Shown: positions 7,215-15,407 of the stretch, piece by piece
Numbering within the stretch: the stretch's first letter is position 1
How the letters are laid out: each line of letters starts with the position of its first letter
From: Muribaculaceae bacterium
Lineage (GTDB): Bacteria; Bacteroidota; Bacteroidia; Bacteroidales; Muribaculaceae
Direction: 5' to 3'
Assembly: GCA_023662835.1 (NCBI GenBank)
Contig: JAMPII010000016.1
Coordinates: forward strand, 1-43,106
Length of the DNA: 43,106 bases
Made by a program: the position numbers and the translations under genes
The notes under the pieces: generated by a model
Database searches by the model: none
Told to the model about the DNA's origin: nothing
Seen by the model: the letters and a program-made list of their open reading frames with translations, nothing else

Positions 7215-8463
7215 AAAATTGACAGTCATCGCCGCCATGCTTGCAGCGGTGGTTACGTTCCAGACAGTTGCCCAGTCGCCGATGTCGCCTTACTCTCGCT
7301 ACGGCTACGGTATTCTGCGCGACAATGTTACATCGGCTCAACGCGCTATGGGTGGCGTTGGCTACGCCATGAACTCCGGTCGACAGATCAACGCGATGAA
7401 CCCCGCCAGCTACGCTATGTGCGATTCGCTGACTTTCCTCTTCGACATGGGGTTATCCTACACAAAACTCTGGAGCCAGGAACCCACCACCGAAGGTACG
7501 CTTAAGGAATCTTTCAACGGCGGTGGTATCGATTATATAACTTCGCAATTCGCTGTCAGCCGGAAAATTGGCATGAGCCTTGGCTTGGTACCCGTATCGT
7601 CGGTTGGCTACTCATTCGGGTCAAAAATCGACAATGGAACAGCCGGACGTATAGGCACCGGTGGTCTCAATCAATTATATCTTGGCATAGGCTACACACC
7701 CTTCAAGAACTTCTCGGTGGGCGCCAACGTAGGCTACCTGTTCGGCACTGTCACGAATAACACCTACGTTTACCCATACTCCGGTCAAACATCACTGTTC
7801 CAGACTGTTGTAGAAGTGCGTGACTATAGCCTACAGTTCGGAGCACAGTACACATTTTACGCCGGGCGCAAAAACAGATTCACTCTCGGCGTATCGTTCA
7901 CTCCGGGTAAGGATTTGATCGGACATGCATGGGGCATAAACTACGATGTTGATTCCGACACCCAGCCCGACACAGTAGGCTACTCCACACTGCGTAACAA
8001 ATACACAATGCCAGCAACATGGGGATTTGGCATCAACTATATTTGGAACGAACGTCTTATGGCCGAATTCGACGTTACATATGCTAACTGGAGCAAAGCC
8101 AAATTCAGCCGGATCGACGTTGAAGGTTCAACCCGTCAGCGCTTTAACAACCGTCTTAAATATGCCTTTGGTCTCCAGTATACGCCTCATCCACGCGGCC
8201 GCTATTTACAGCGTGTCAACTACCGTGCTGGAGTGTTCCATGAAAAAAGCTATATAAACGTGCTGGGCAATGATGTGAAGGAATATGGCGTTTCGTGTGG
8301 CTTCGGGCTTCCTGCGCCACAGTCGAAAACCGTTCTAAACCTTGGTGTTGAATGGCGGCGGCGCCAGGCTTCGCCGGCTAACCTGATCCGTGAGGACTAT
8401 ATAGCTATAACGCTCGGCATAAACTTCAACGAACGCTGGTTCTACCAGAATAAGATTTACTAG
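7201..8463 (+). CDS. Outer-membrane beta-barrel protein, FadL/OmpP1-like
   Basis: 420 residues: a signal peptide (about 1-25, ending VAQS), then PMSPYSRYGYGIL, AQRAMGGVGYAM and INAMNPASYA, and then many amphipathic strands rich in Tyr, Phe and Gly. The RAMGGVG/NPAS start is typical of outer-membrane transport-like proteins of the FadL/PorV group in Bacteroidota. The gene starts inside coaX (14-nt overlap) and is followed within 10 nt by lptC, so it is part of the same operon. A role in lipid or LPS traffic is plausible but not shown. Confidence 0.75.
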   Translation: MNLTKKLTVIAAMLAAVVTFQTVAQSPMSPYSRYGYGILRDNVTSAQRAMGGVGYAMNSGRQINAMNPASYAMCDSLTFLFDMGLSYTKLWSQEPTTEGTLKESFNGGGIDYITSQFAVSRKIGMSLGLVPVSSVGYSFGSKIDNGTAGRIGTGGLNQLYLGIGYTPFKNFSVGANVGYLFGTVTNNTYVYPYSGQTSLFQTVVEVRDYSLQFGAQYTFYAGRKNRFTLGVSFTPGKDLIGHAWGINYDVDSDTQPDTVGYSTLRNKYTMPATWGFGINYIWNERLMAEFDVTYANWSKAKFSRIDVEGSTRQRFNNRLKYAFGLQYTPHPRGRYLQRVNYRAGVFHEKSYINVLGNDVKEYGVSCGFGLPAPQSKTVLNLGVEWRRRQASPANLIREDYIAITLGINFNERWFYQNKIY

Positions 8464-8473
8464 CAAGCAAAAG

Positions 8474-9208
8474 ATGTTGGGGCAATCATCACAAATGCGT
8501 ATTCTGCCCATTGCACTGGCTATAGCCATTGCGACAGGTATGGGGGCATGTGGCGACAAAAAAACAGCAACAGTCCACCTCGACACCAACCCTGATTCGA
8601 TGCCGACTATGCTCACCCGTGATGTGTCCACTCTGATATCCGACTCAGGAATCACTCGCTACCGCATCACATCATCGCTTTGGCTCGTTTACGACGAAGC
8701 AAAAGTGCCGGTCTGGAAATTCCCCGATGGGCTGCTACTCGAAAAGTTCGATTCCATTTATAACACCGAAGCAACCGTAGTGTGCGACTCTGCAACCTAC
8801 TTCAAGATGTCGCAGATATGGCGACTCGACGGTAACGTGAACATTCTCAACACCGCCGGCGAGAAATTCCTCACTCAGCAACTATTCTGGGATCAACGCG
8901 CTAACAAAATATATTCCGACTCGTTTATACACATAGAACGCGCCGACCGCACAATCGAAGGGATGGGATTTGTGTCGAACGACCGTATGACACGCTACTC
9001 AATCACAAACCCCACGGGCATTTTCCCCGCATCCGATTTTCAACACCGCAGCCAGACAGATTCAGCAGCCATAACGCAAACCAACGATTCAGCTAAGGAA
9101 ACGCACGACCGCGCGCTACCACCGGTACCTAAACGCAGGCCCGTGCAAACCAGCCAAGTCGAAGAAGCCTTACTAGAGAACGTAGAAAAAGCCACGGAAT
9201 CGAAATGA
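8474..9208 (+). CDS. lptC: LPS export protein LptC
   Basis: 244 residues. A lipobox-like ATGMGAC gives a lipoprotein signal; the likely start is 8474, or 8495 (MRILPIA). The body has the LptC/OstA beta-jellyroll pattern: GITRYRITSSLWLVYDEAKVP, then WKFPDGLLLEKFDS, VVCDSATYF, WRLDGNVNI, LFWDQRANKIYSDSF. LptC receives LPS from LptB2FG and passes it to the periplasmic bridge. The tail (about 195-244) is polar and probably disordered. The stop overlaps the rlmH start (ATGA). Confidence 0.85.
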   Translation: MLGQSSQMRILPIALAIAIATGMGACGDKKTATVHLDTNPDSMPTMLTRDVSTLISDSGITRYRITSSLWLVYDEAKVPVWKFPDGLLLEKFDSIYNTEATVVCDSATYFKMSQIWRLDGNVNILNTAGEKFLTQQLFWDQRANKIYSDSFIHIERADRTIEGMGFVSNDRMTRYSITNPTGIFPASDFQHRSQTDSAAITQTNDSAKETHDRALPPVPKRRPVQTSQVEEALLENVEKATESK

Positions 9209-9678
9209 AGATACAATTGATGGCCGTCGGCCGTACAGCAACACCATACATCCAGCAAGGCATAAAAACCTATCTCGACAGGTTATCACATTATATTCCA
9301 CTGGAAATCACGATCATATCCGATATAAAGAACACGCGCGCCATCACCCCTCAGCAACAAAAGGAACTTGAAGGACAGGCTATACTAAAACAAATTTCCT
9401 CGGCCGACTTTGTTGTGCTGCTCGACGAGCGCGGGCGCAAACTCACATCACGCCTGTTTGCTCAATTCATCGAGAAAAAGATGCTTACCCTACCCTCGCG
9501 GCTAACGTTTGTAGTCGGCGGTCCTTACGGATTCTCGCAAGCCGTTTATGACCGTGCCAACCAGCTCCTGTCGCTCTCCGACATGACCTTTCCGCACGAG
9601 CTCGTGAGGTTATTTTTCGCCGAACAACTTTACCGTGCATTCACTATCATAAACTCCGAACCGTACCACCACGATTGA
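9205..9678 (+). CDS. rlmH: 23S rRNA (pseudouridine-1915-N3)-methyltransferase RlmH
   Basis: 157 residues, the full family length. It uses SAM to methylate pseudouridine 1915 in helix 69 of 23S rRNA. SPOUT-knot motifs are [23 protein letters not shown] and [22 protein letters not shown] at the C-terminus, which is diagnostic. It is coupled to lptC through an ATGA overlap. Confidence 0.95.
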   Translation: MKIQLMAVGRTATPYIQQGIKTYLDRLSHYIPLEITIISDIKNTRAITPQQQKELEGQAILKQISSADFVVLLDERGRKLTSRLFAQFIEKKMLTLPSRLTFVVGGPYGFSQAVYDRANQLLSLSDMTFPHELVRLFFAEQLYRAFTIINSEPYHHD

Positions 9679-9703
9679 AATAACCATAAAAACTGATAAC
9701 GAA

Positions 9704-10645
9704 ATGAAGAAAACAATATACTTGGCAGGAGGATGCTTCTGGGGCACAGAACATTTGTTCTCTCTGGTGCCCGGCGTAACGTCAACAACCGTAGGTTTTG
9801 CAAACAGCACAGTGCCAAATCCAAGCTATAAACAAGTATGCACCGGCACAACCGGCAGTGCCGAAACCGTCAAGGTTGACTACGACGACAATATGGTAGG
9901 GCTGAGCACGTTGCTGAATCTATATTTTCGAAGTATCGATCCTCTGTCGGTTAACAAGCAAGGAGCCGACTGCGGAACCCAATACCGCACAGGCATTTAC
10001 TATACCGACCCAGCCGATGTCGATGTTATCGAAGCTCAATTTGCTATGCTGCAACGGCGCCATGAACAACCTCTGGCTATAGAATTTATGCCCCTGAAAA
10101 ATTTCTATCCCGCCGAAGACTACCACCAGCAGTACCTCGAAAAAAATCCCGGTGGATACTGCCACGTTAACCCCACCTTGTTCAAAGAGGCATGCATGAT
10201 GACTCCGCTGAATGCCGGAGAGAAAGAGAGCTTGCGGACAAAACTAACTCCGCTTCAATGGGAAGTGACACAGAACGGTGCAACCGAACGCCCATTCGTA
10301 AACGAGTACGACGAAGAATTCCGCAAAGGAATATATGTAGACATAACCGACGGAACACCCTTGTTCTTATCTACAAACAAATACAATTCGGGCTGCGGCT
10401 GGCCGGCATTCACACGCCCCATCGACGATTCGCTGCTCACCGAAAGCACCGACACTTCATTTGGCCGTGTACGAACAGAGGTTAAATCGAAATCGTCCAG
10501 CTCCCACCTGGGACATGTTTTTAACGACGGTCCGGCCGAAGAAGGTGGACTGCGTTACTGTATAAACTCAGCCGCTCTGCGTTTTATACCTATCAACCAA
10601 ATGGAAGCGGAAGGTTACGGCCGTTTCATCCCCCTTATATCCTGA
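9704..10645 (+). CDS. msrAB: Bifunctional methionine sulfoxide reductase MsrA-MsrB
   Basis: 313 residues with two fused enzymes. MsrA (about 1-160) has GGCFWG with the catalytic Cys11 and reduces the S-sulfoxide. MsrB (about 178-310) has [18 protein letters not shown] and RYCINSAAL with catalytic Cys286 and reduces the R-sulfoxide. The two CxxC zinc pairs of some MsrB proteins are absent, as is usual in fusions. There is no signal peptide, so it acts in the cytoplasm. It starts 25 nt after rlmH and may be read from the same transcript. Confidence 0.95.
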   Translation: MKKTIYLAGGCFWGTEHLFSLVPGVTSTTVGFANSTVPNPSYKQVCTGTTGSAETVKVDYDDNMVGLSTLLNLYFRSIDPLSVNKQGADCGTQYRTGIYYTDPADVDVIEAQFAMLQRRHEQPLAIEFMPLKNFYPAEDYHQQYLEKNPGGYCHVNPTLFKEACMMTPLNAGEKESLRTKLTPLQWEVTQNGATERPFVNEYDEEFRKGIYVDITDGTPLFLSTNKYNSGCGWPAFTRPIDDSLLTESTDTSFGRVRTEVKSKSSSSHLGHVFNDGPAEEGGLRYCINSAALRFIPINQMEAEGYGRFIPLIS

Positions 10646-10650
10646 AAAAA

Positions 10651-10682
10651 ATTGGTCGTTTAACAATATTTCACTATATTTG
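10651..10682 (+). promoter_or_regulatory. Promoter of ZnuA-like gene
   Basis: ATTG (10651-10654), 20 nt, TATATTTG (10675-10682): a near-consensus -33 and an exact -7 box. The start would be near 10688, leaving a leader of about 95 nt. Confidence 0.55.
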
Positions 10683-10691
10683 CAAAATAAT

Positions 10692-10760
10692 CACACTTTG
10701 GGTTGAGTTGTTCACCCAAAAGGTGCTTGTTAATCTCAACAGAACTTGATAAACAGTTCT
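10692..10760 (+). promoter_or_regulatory. Structured leader of ZnuA-like gene, unproven
   Basis: Two hairpins can form: CTTTGGGT/ACCCAAA(A)G (about 10696-10722, extended by CAC/GTG) and AGAACT/AGTTCT (10741-10760). GTTGAG (10702-10707), at the edge and loop of the first hairpin, is complementary to CTCAAC (10735-10740), so an alternative fold is possible. It matches no riboswitch class I know. Confidence 0.3.
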
Positions 10761-10783
10761 AACGGCCAAAACGAATTTTCAGG

Positions 10784-11572
10784 ATGTCGCGATTTATAAA
10801 ATACATCAGTAACTGCTATCCCTTTTTGCGAAAGCTTGGGGGGATGATAATATGCGCCCTTCTGGCTTTACTGTTCTTGTGGGCATGCAATTCAGGACCA
10901 GTATCAACCAAACCGAGGATTGCAGTGAGCATTCAGCCCCAACGCTACATGCTCGAGCGAATTGCCGGTAAGCATTGCGACGTGATATGTCTGCTTCCTG
11001 AAGGCACAGCGTCGACCGAGTTCGATGCTTCAGTCACCCATTTGATGAACATTGCAGGCTGCAACGCCTACTTTATGATTGGCAACATTCCGCTGGAGAA
11101 CGCCGTTATCGGAAATATATGCAACGCATATCCAACGCTCAAGCTCTACGACAACTCCAAAGGTCTTGCCCTTATCCGTTCGGGTGTCGACTCGCTTCCC
11201 GACCGCTACACATGGAATTCGGTAAAGAATGCCAAAGTCATATCATATAATATGTATAAAGCTCTGGTTGAAATAGATCCGGCTAATAAGGGATATTACC
11301 GACGTCGCATGACAAAATTTATACGCGAACTCGATGTTCTCGACAAGGAACTGAAAGCAATAGTGGATTCTTCGCAGAACAGGCTTATCTTACCGGCGCA
11401 ACCTGAATTATCGTACTTCGCACGCGACTATGGACTGATGCAGATTGCCACTTTATCGTCGGTTGGCGACACGTCGACGGTGGCAAAAGTGGATGTGAAC
11501 CTGTATTCCTACCGCTGGCCTGAAGCTATGCGCCGTGTAGCTGAATCAATTGCCTCATCAGTAGGAAAATAA
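10784..11572 (+). CDS. ZnuA-like (cluster A-I) binding lipoprotein lacking metal histidines
   Basis: 262 residues. After a hydrophobic segment, a lipobox gives the lipidated Cys35 (LFLWAC). The order of motifs follows metal-ABC binding proteins: PRIAVSIQPQRYMLERIAG, LPEGTASTEFDAS, YFMIGNIPLEN, DRYTW, DPANKGYYRRR and ELSYFARDYGL. The three histidines that bind zinc or manganese in the family appear replaced: GASPHTFEP corresponds to GTASTEFDA (Thr78), DPHIW to DRYTW (Tyr142) and HDAFxYF to QPELSYF (Gln206). No permease or ATPase gene is adjacent. A ligand-free scaffold or a protein with changed specificity is therefore likely. Its stop overlaps the end of the convergent PAP2 gene. Confidence 0.75.
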   Translation: MSRFIKYISNCYPFLRKLGGMIICALLALLFLWACNSGPVSTKPRIAVSIQPQRYMLERIAGKHCDVICLLPEGTASTEFDASVTHLMNIAGCNAYFMIGNIPLENAVIGNICNAYPTLKLYDNSKGLALIRSGVDSLPDRYTWNSVKNAKVISYNMYKALVEIDPANKGYYRRRMTKFIRELDVLDKELKAIVDSSQNRLILPAQPELSYFARDYGLMQIATLSSVGDTSTVAKVDVNLYSYRWPEAMRRVAESIASSVGK

Positions 11573-12277
11573 TGAAATTGTAAGAAGTACGAATGTGGTT
11601 ATCAGCACTCCGGCCATAAGCAGCACGGAGTTTGACAAACGTATTTCTGGCAAAATGCTGTAGCCCGTGCTGATGCGGAACAAATCGCTCGAAGGCTGCG
11701 GTTTGTGGTCTATAAACCAGAATATTGCCGACAACGTGATGTGATAAGTTGAATAGCCGGTTACAAAACCTATTATGCCTCCTACCACTATATCACCCGG
11801 ATAATGCACGCCCAGATACATGCGGCTATAGCAATTCATTGCAGTCCAAAGCGCAAGCGAGAAAATTATCAGCGCGCGGTGGCGAAAAACCAACGAAAGA
11901 AACGTGGCTACGGCAACTGTGTTTGCAGCATGACACGAGGGAAAGCCGTAGCGTCCTCCGTGATAGCCATTCACCGTATGAATGAGTTCTGAGATTGGGT
12001 TGTTGGGATTGGTTGGACGCATACGCTCAACCAGCGGACGAATCAACGAAGCGCAGGTTTGGTCGGCAATCGTTACTGCAAGTGCAATTCCAACAGCAAT
12101 AAACATGCCGCCGCGCCAGCCATATCGATGAATCGAAACTATCAGCAGGAGTATATAAAAAGGAATCCACACTAATTTCGACGACAGTAAGAACATCAGC
12201 TGGTCGAGGGCAGGCGTGTGCCAGCTATTTATGGCCAGCAACAAGTTAGTGTCGATTTCGGAGAGATATTGTAACAT
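11558..12277 (-). CDS. PAP2-superfamily membrane phosphatase
   Basis: 239 residues with about five or six membrane helices. The acid-phosphatase motifs are present: RPLVERMRP (R80-P88, motif 1), FPSCHA (P113-H116, motif 2, with Cys replacing the usual Gly) and SRMYLGVHYPGD (S151-D162, motif 3). Family members dephosphorylate lipid phosphates such as undecaprenyl diphosphate, phosphatidate or phosphatidylglycerol phosphate. It begins 3 nt after the LtaS-like gene and is probably cotranscribed, which suggests work on a lipid product of that enzyme. Confidence 0.88.
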   Translation of the reverse strand: MLQYLSEIDTNLLLAINSWHTPALDQLMFLLSSKLVWIPFYILLLIVSIHRYGWRGGMFIAVGIALAVTIADQTCASLIRPLVERMRPTNPNNPISELIHTVNGYHGGRYGFPSCHAANTVAVATFLSLVFRHRALIIFSLALWTAMNCYSRMYLGVHYPGDIVVGGIIGFVTGYSTYHITLSAIFWFIDHKPQPSSDLFRISTGYSILPEIRLSNSVLLMAGVLITTFVLLTISLFSY

Positions 12278-12280
12278 TGA

Positions 12281-14155
12281 TTATCGGTTTTGAATATCGT
12301 TGTATAAAATTTGTAGATAAGCTTTTACTGCGTCGACCGTTTCGGGGTTACCGCTAAGGGTCTCGCCTGTTGCCACGCTGATTGTTGCAGTGTCGGTAGC
12401 TGTAACAATCGAGGCAAGTTCAGGCTCGCTAAAGAACGCCATGTGGGGGACTCCCGGAGAAAGCGCGTTGTTGCTGAATGGGAAATCGGATGCGTCAATG
12501 CCGAGCAATCCGAGCAAGGTTGCAGCTAAATCGGTTTGCGCACTTACGTTCTCAACCCGCATCGGTGCAGAAGTAATGGCTCCGCCGGCAAGAACAAGCG
12601 GCACGTGGTGGCGAGCCTCGTGAGCCTTGATGTTGCGGGGCCATACGGAATAATGGTCTGGCACGATAACTACCAGAGTGCTGTCCCAGCGCGCGGTTGT
12701 CCGCAATGTGTCAATCCAGCGGCCTAGCGAATTGTCGGCATAGGCAAATGAATTAATTCTGTCGTTTTCGAAACGGGATTTATAAGGTACTTGAAACGGT
12801 TCGTGCGAACTCGACGTTTGTATAACTGTGAACTGCGGCCCGGCATAGTCGGATTTGTGTAGGTCGGAAAGCTGACGCGAAAACACCTTGTCGTCGTGCA
12901 CGCCCCATTTACTTAGACGTTCGCTTACGGGGAAGCTCTTGTCACAAACAATATTGTTGAAACCGGCCGACACCAGATACGCCTTCATATTTGTGAAGTT
13001 AACGTCACCGCCATAATAGTACGACAATCGATAACCGTTTTTACCGAGCGTGCGCGGCAATGAGGGAAGGTTGTCGGTTTTCTCAACAAACTTCATTATA
13101 GAAGTTGTTGGCTGACCAGGATAGCCGCTCAATATTGCTGGCAGTGCGCGGTCGGTGCGAAAGCTGGAGGCGTAAAGATTTGTAAATAGTACCCCATTGC
13201 GCGCAATTGAATCGAGATTCATGGCAATCGAATCGCCGCCGAGCGAGGGCAACAGATGTGCCGAGAAGCTTTCCAATATCACCAGATAAATATCTGGTCG
13301 ATCGGTCGACAGCGTTACCGGAGCAATCGTATCGCCCGGTTGCAAAGAGCTGTAGAAATCGGACAATATATTTTTAGCCTCCTGCATGTCGAAATACCGG
13401 AATTGTTGTCCAAAATCGTCCTGATGGGTTGCCGAGTACATGAACGAAAACAACGGGTTTACCGCACCATGATTCAGCTTCTGGTTTGGACTGAAATAGG
13501 CTGAGCTCAGATTCATAGTGCTAACCGTCACTCCCCCGCGTATTGGCAGGAACAGGGCTGCTGTCAGCACAGTCAACGCAGCTGCATAAGCAGCCTTATT
13601 TTTTTTCAGGATGTTAAGCGGAAGCAATTTAACCCATACCGACAGTAGAAGCCAATAAATACCCGTTAGGAAAATCAGGATTGCCAATCCGCAAAAAGCT
13701 TCTGAAGCCGTAGAACTGGCCATTGCCGACGAGGGAGCCGACATGAAGTAGAACAACGGAGTCGTATCCAGTTTGAATCCCCAGTAGGGGTAAAGCAAGG
13801 CGTCGGCAGTTGTTGCTAACGCTATAACCAGCGCCACCAAAGCGAAATAACCGTAGAGCACTTTGTCGACAATCCTTATTGCCTTGCCGGTTGACAAGAA
13901 AATAGTAGCCAGAATTGCCAACCCCGGAATAAGTGTGAAGTAACCGGCCATCGACATATCCATACCCAAACCGTGGCGGAACATATTGAAAATGTCGCCG
14001 GCTGTGGTTTCGGAATATATGCTGTTATTGACACATAAAAATATCGCGCGGGTAATCATGAAGATAACTACCAGCTGGAAAAATATCGCAAAAAAACGGA
14101 GCAGTCGGTTTTTCAATTTGGTTATGAATTGTTTTACAGCCACAAAGATAGGCAA
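12281..14155 (-). CDS. LtaS/MdoB-like sulfatase-fold phosphoglycerol transferase
   Basis: 624 residues. About five membrane helices (up to about residue 205) are followed by an extracytoplasmic alkaline-phosphatase/sulfatase domain. Recognisable residues are the metal Glu295 (VILESFSAH), the catalytic Thr334 (SSFRTDRALPAILSG), His451 (SSSHEPF) and Asp500-His501 (VPDHYS). These fit LtaS and OpgB-type enzymes, which move phosphoglycerol from phosphatidylglycerol; phosphoethanolamine is an alternative substrate. Gram-negative Bacteroidota make no classical teichoic acid, so a glycan or lipid modification is more likely. It sits between a GT4 gene and PAP2 in one minus-strand operon. Confidence 0.88.
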   Translation of the reverse strand: MPIFVAVKQFITKLKNRLLRFFAIFFQLVVIFMITRAIFLCVNNSIYSETTAGDIFNMFRHGLGMDMSMAGYFTLIPGLAILATIFLSTGKAIRIVDKVLYGYFALVALVIALATTADALLYPYWGFKLDTTPLFYFMSAPSSAMASSTASEAFCGLAILIFLTGIYWLLLSVWVKLLPLNILKKNKAAYAAALTVLTAALFLPIRGGVTVSTMNLSSAYFSPNQKLNHGAVNPLFSFMYSATHQDDFGQQFRYFDMQEAKNILSDFYSSLQPGDTIAPVTLSTDRPDIYLVILESFSAHLLPSLGGDSIAMNLDSIARNGVLFTNLYASSFRTDRALPAILSGYPGQPTTSIMKFVEKTDNLPSLPRTLGKNGYRLSYYYGGDVNFTNMKAYLVSAGFNNIVCDKSFPVSERLSKWGVHDDKVFSRQLSDLHKSDYAGPQFTVIQTSSSHEPFQVPYKSRFENDRINSFAYADNSLGRWIDTLRTTARWDSTLVVIVPDHYSVWPRNIKAHEARHHVPLVLAGGAITSAPMRVENVSAQTDLAATLLGLLGIDASDFPFSNNALSPGVPHMAFFSEPELASIVTATDTATISVATGETLSGNPETVDAVKAYLQILYNDIQNR

Positions 14156-14194
14156 TTCAAATGTTAAACGCGTTATTGCCTTACATAAATTTCC

Positions 14195-15313
14195 TTAATG
14201 GATGAGGGTGCGGTAGAGTTCGGTTGTGGCTGATGCAATGTTATCCCAGTTGTAGGGAGTAAGGTTGTATTGGCGGCGTCGCGGAGAGGAAGTGTCCAAA
14301 TCGGCAAGCTTTGTTTGAAGCAATTGCGTCAAGGCAACTGTGTCGCCAACAGGAAAATAGTCAGTGTAGCGGCACAACGGTTCTATGCAGTTGGCGGGTA
14401 TGTTGCTGACAGCGACGTCGAGTCCATAGCTGAGGGCCTCGAGCAGAGCTATAGGCAGACCCTCGTGATAGGATGGCATGGCAAATAGAGCAGCATTGCT
14501 TAGCAGTTGATGCAGTTCCTCGCCACGGATGAATCCGGGCATGATTACCCCGGGTATTGATTTGCCTAGCGAATGAAGCGAGTTGGAATACTGGTCGGGA
14601 TGGTCGGCATCGCCGGCAATGACGAGTCTAAAACGGGTACGCATATAGTCTGGCAACGATGCGTAGGCCTCTATAAGGTCGTGAAAACCCTTCTCCTTGA
14701 CAAACCGGCCCATGGCTAAAATATAATCGCCCCCCAACAAACCGTACTTAGCTATATGGTCGGCTGAATCAGCCGGCCGCGGACGGTTTACTCCATTGTA
14801 TATCAATGTTGTATCGTGTCTACCATATTTATTGGCCAATATCGATGATATCACTTTTGAAATTACGATCACGCGATTGGAAAAGCGCGTGCCGAGCCGT
14901 TCACCGATCCGCAATACTAATTTGGCTACTTTCCCCCATTTCTGGCGGTCGTAGTCAGGGCCATGGTTAGTCATCACCACCTTCATTCCTAGCAACCTTG
15001 CAAACGGAGCCATTATAGCCGGACCGATAGCATGAATATGTAATATGTCGGGATTGAGCGTGCGCGCTTTCACAACAGCCAACGCCGTATGAACAATAGC
15101 CTCCATGCTTTTTGCGCGCGGTGCATACAAATCGACAAGCTTAACCCCTTGGTAGATTTTCTTGCGGTTCGATGCGTCTACATAAGGCTTACGACGGATA
15201 ATAGTAACGTCGTGGCCCATTGCGGCAATACGAGGATATAATTCCTGACAGTGCGTTTCCACACCACCCTGAATTTCGGGTATTCCGCGGGTTCCGATTA
15301 CGACTATCTTCAT
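14195..15313 (-). CDS. GT4 glycosyltransferase (DUF1972-type N-terminus)
   Basis: 372 residues of GT-B fold. The N-terminal domain begins MKIVVIGTRGIPEIQGGVETH, the pattern of the rhamnosyl/galactosyl transferase group with DUF1972. The C-terminal GT4 domain has AMGRFVKEKGFHDLIEAY and MPSYHEGLPIALLEALSYGLDVAVS, the nucleotide-sugar site with its EX7E-like pair. It acts at the cytoplasmic face of the inner membrane in surface-glycan synthesis; donor and acceptor are unknown. It is 39 nt upstream of the LtaS-like gene and divergent from another GT4. Confidence 0.9.
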   Translation of the reverse strand: MKIVVIGTRGIPEIQGGVETHCQELYPRIAAMGHDVTIIRRKPYVDASNRKKIYQGVKLVDLYAPRAKSMEAIVHTALAVVKARTLNPDILHIHAIGPAIMAPFARLLGMKVVMTNHGPDYDRQKWGKVAKLVLRIGERLGTRFSNRVIVISKVISSILANKYGRHDTTLIYNGVNRPRPADSADHIAKYGLLGGDYILAMGRFVKEKGFHDLIEAYASLPDYMRTRFRLVIAGDADHPDQYSNSLHSLGKSIPGVIMPGFIRGEELHQLLSNAALFAMPSYHEGLPIALLEALSYGLDVAVSNIPANCIEPLCRYTDYFPVGDTVALTQLLQTKLADLDTSSPRRRQYNLTPYNWDNIASATTELYRTLIH

Positions 15314-15407
15314 TTTAATGCGTATTGTAGGTTTATAACGTCAGGAAAAACTATAATATTGTACGGCAGAGCCGCAATATCGGCTTCAACCTGTTCGTTA
15401 TAAAAAT

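Noticed and set aside
15354..15361. Promoter for the plus-strand GT4 gene
   Set aside because: TAATATTG differs from TAnnTTTG, and no -33 lies at the right distance, so it was not listed as a feature.
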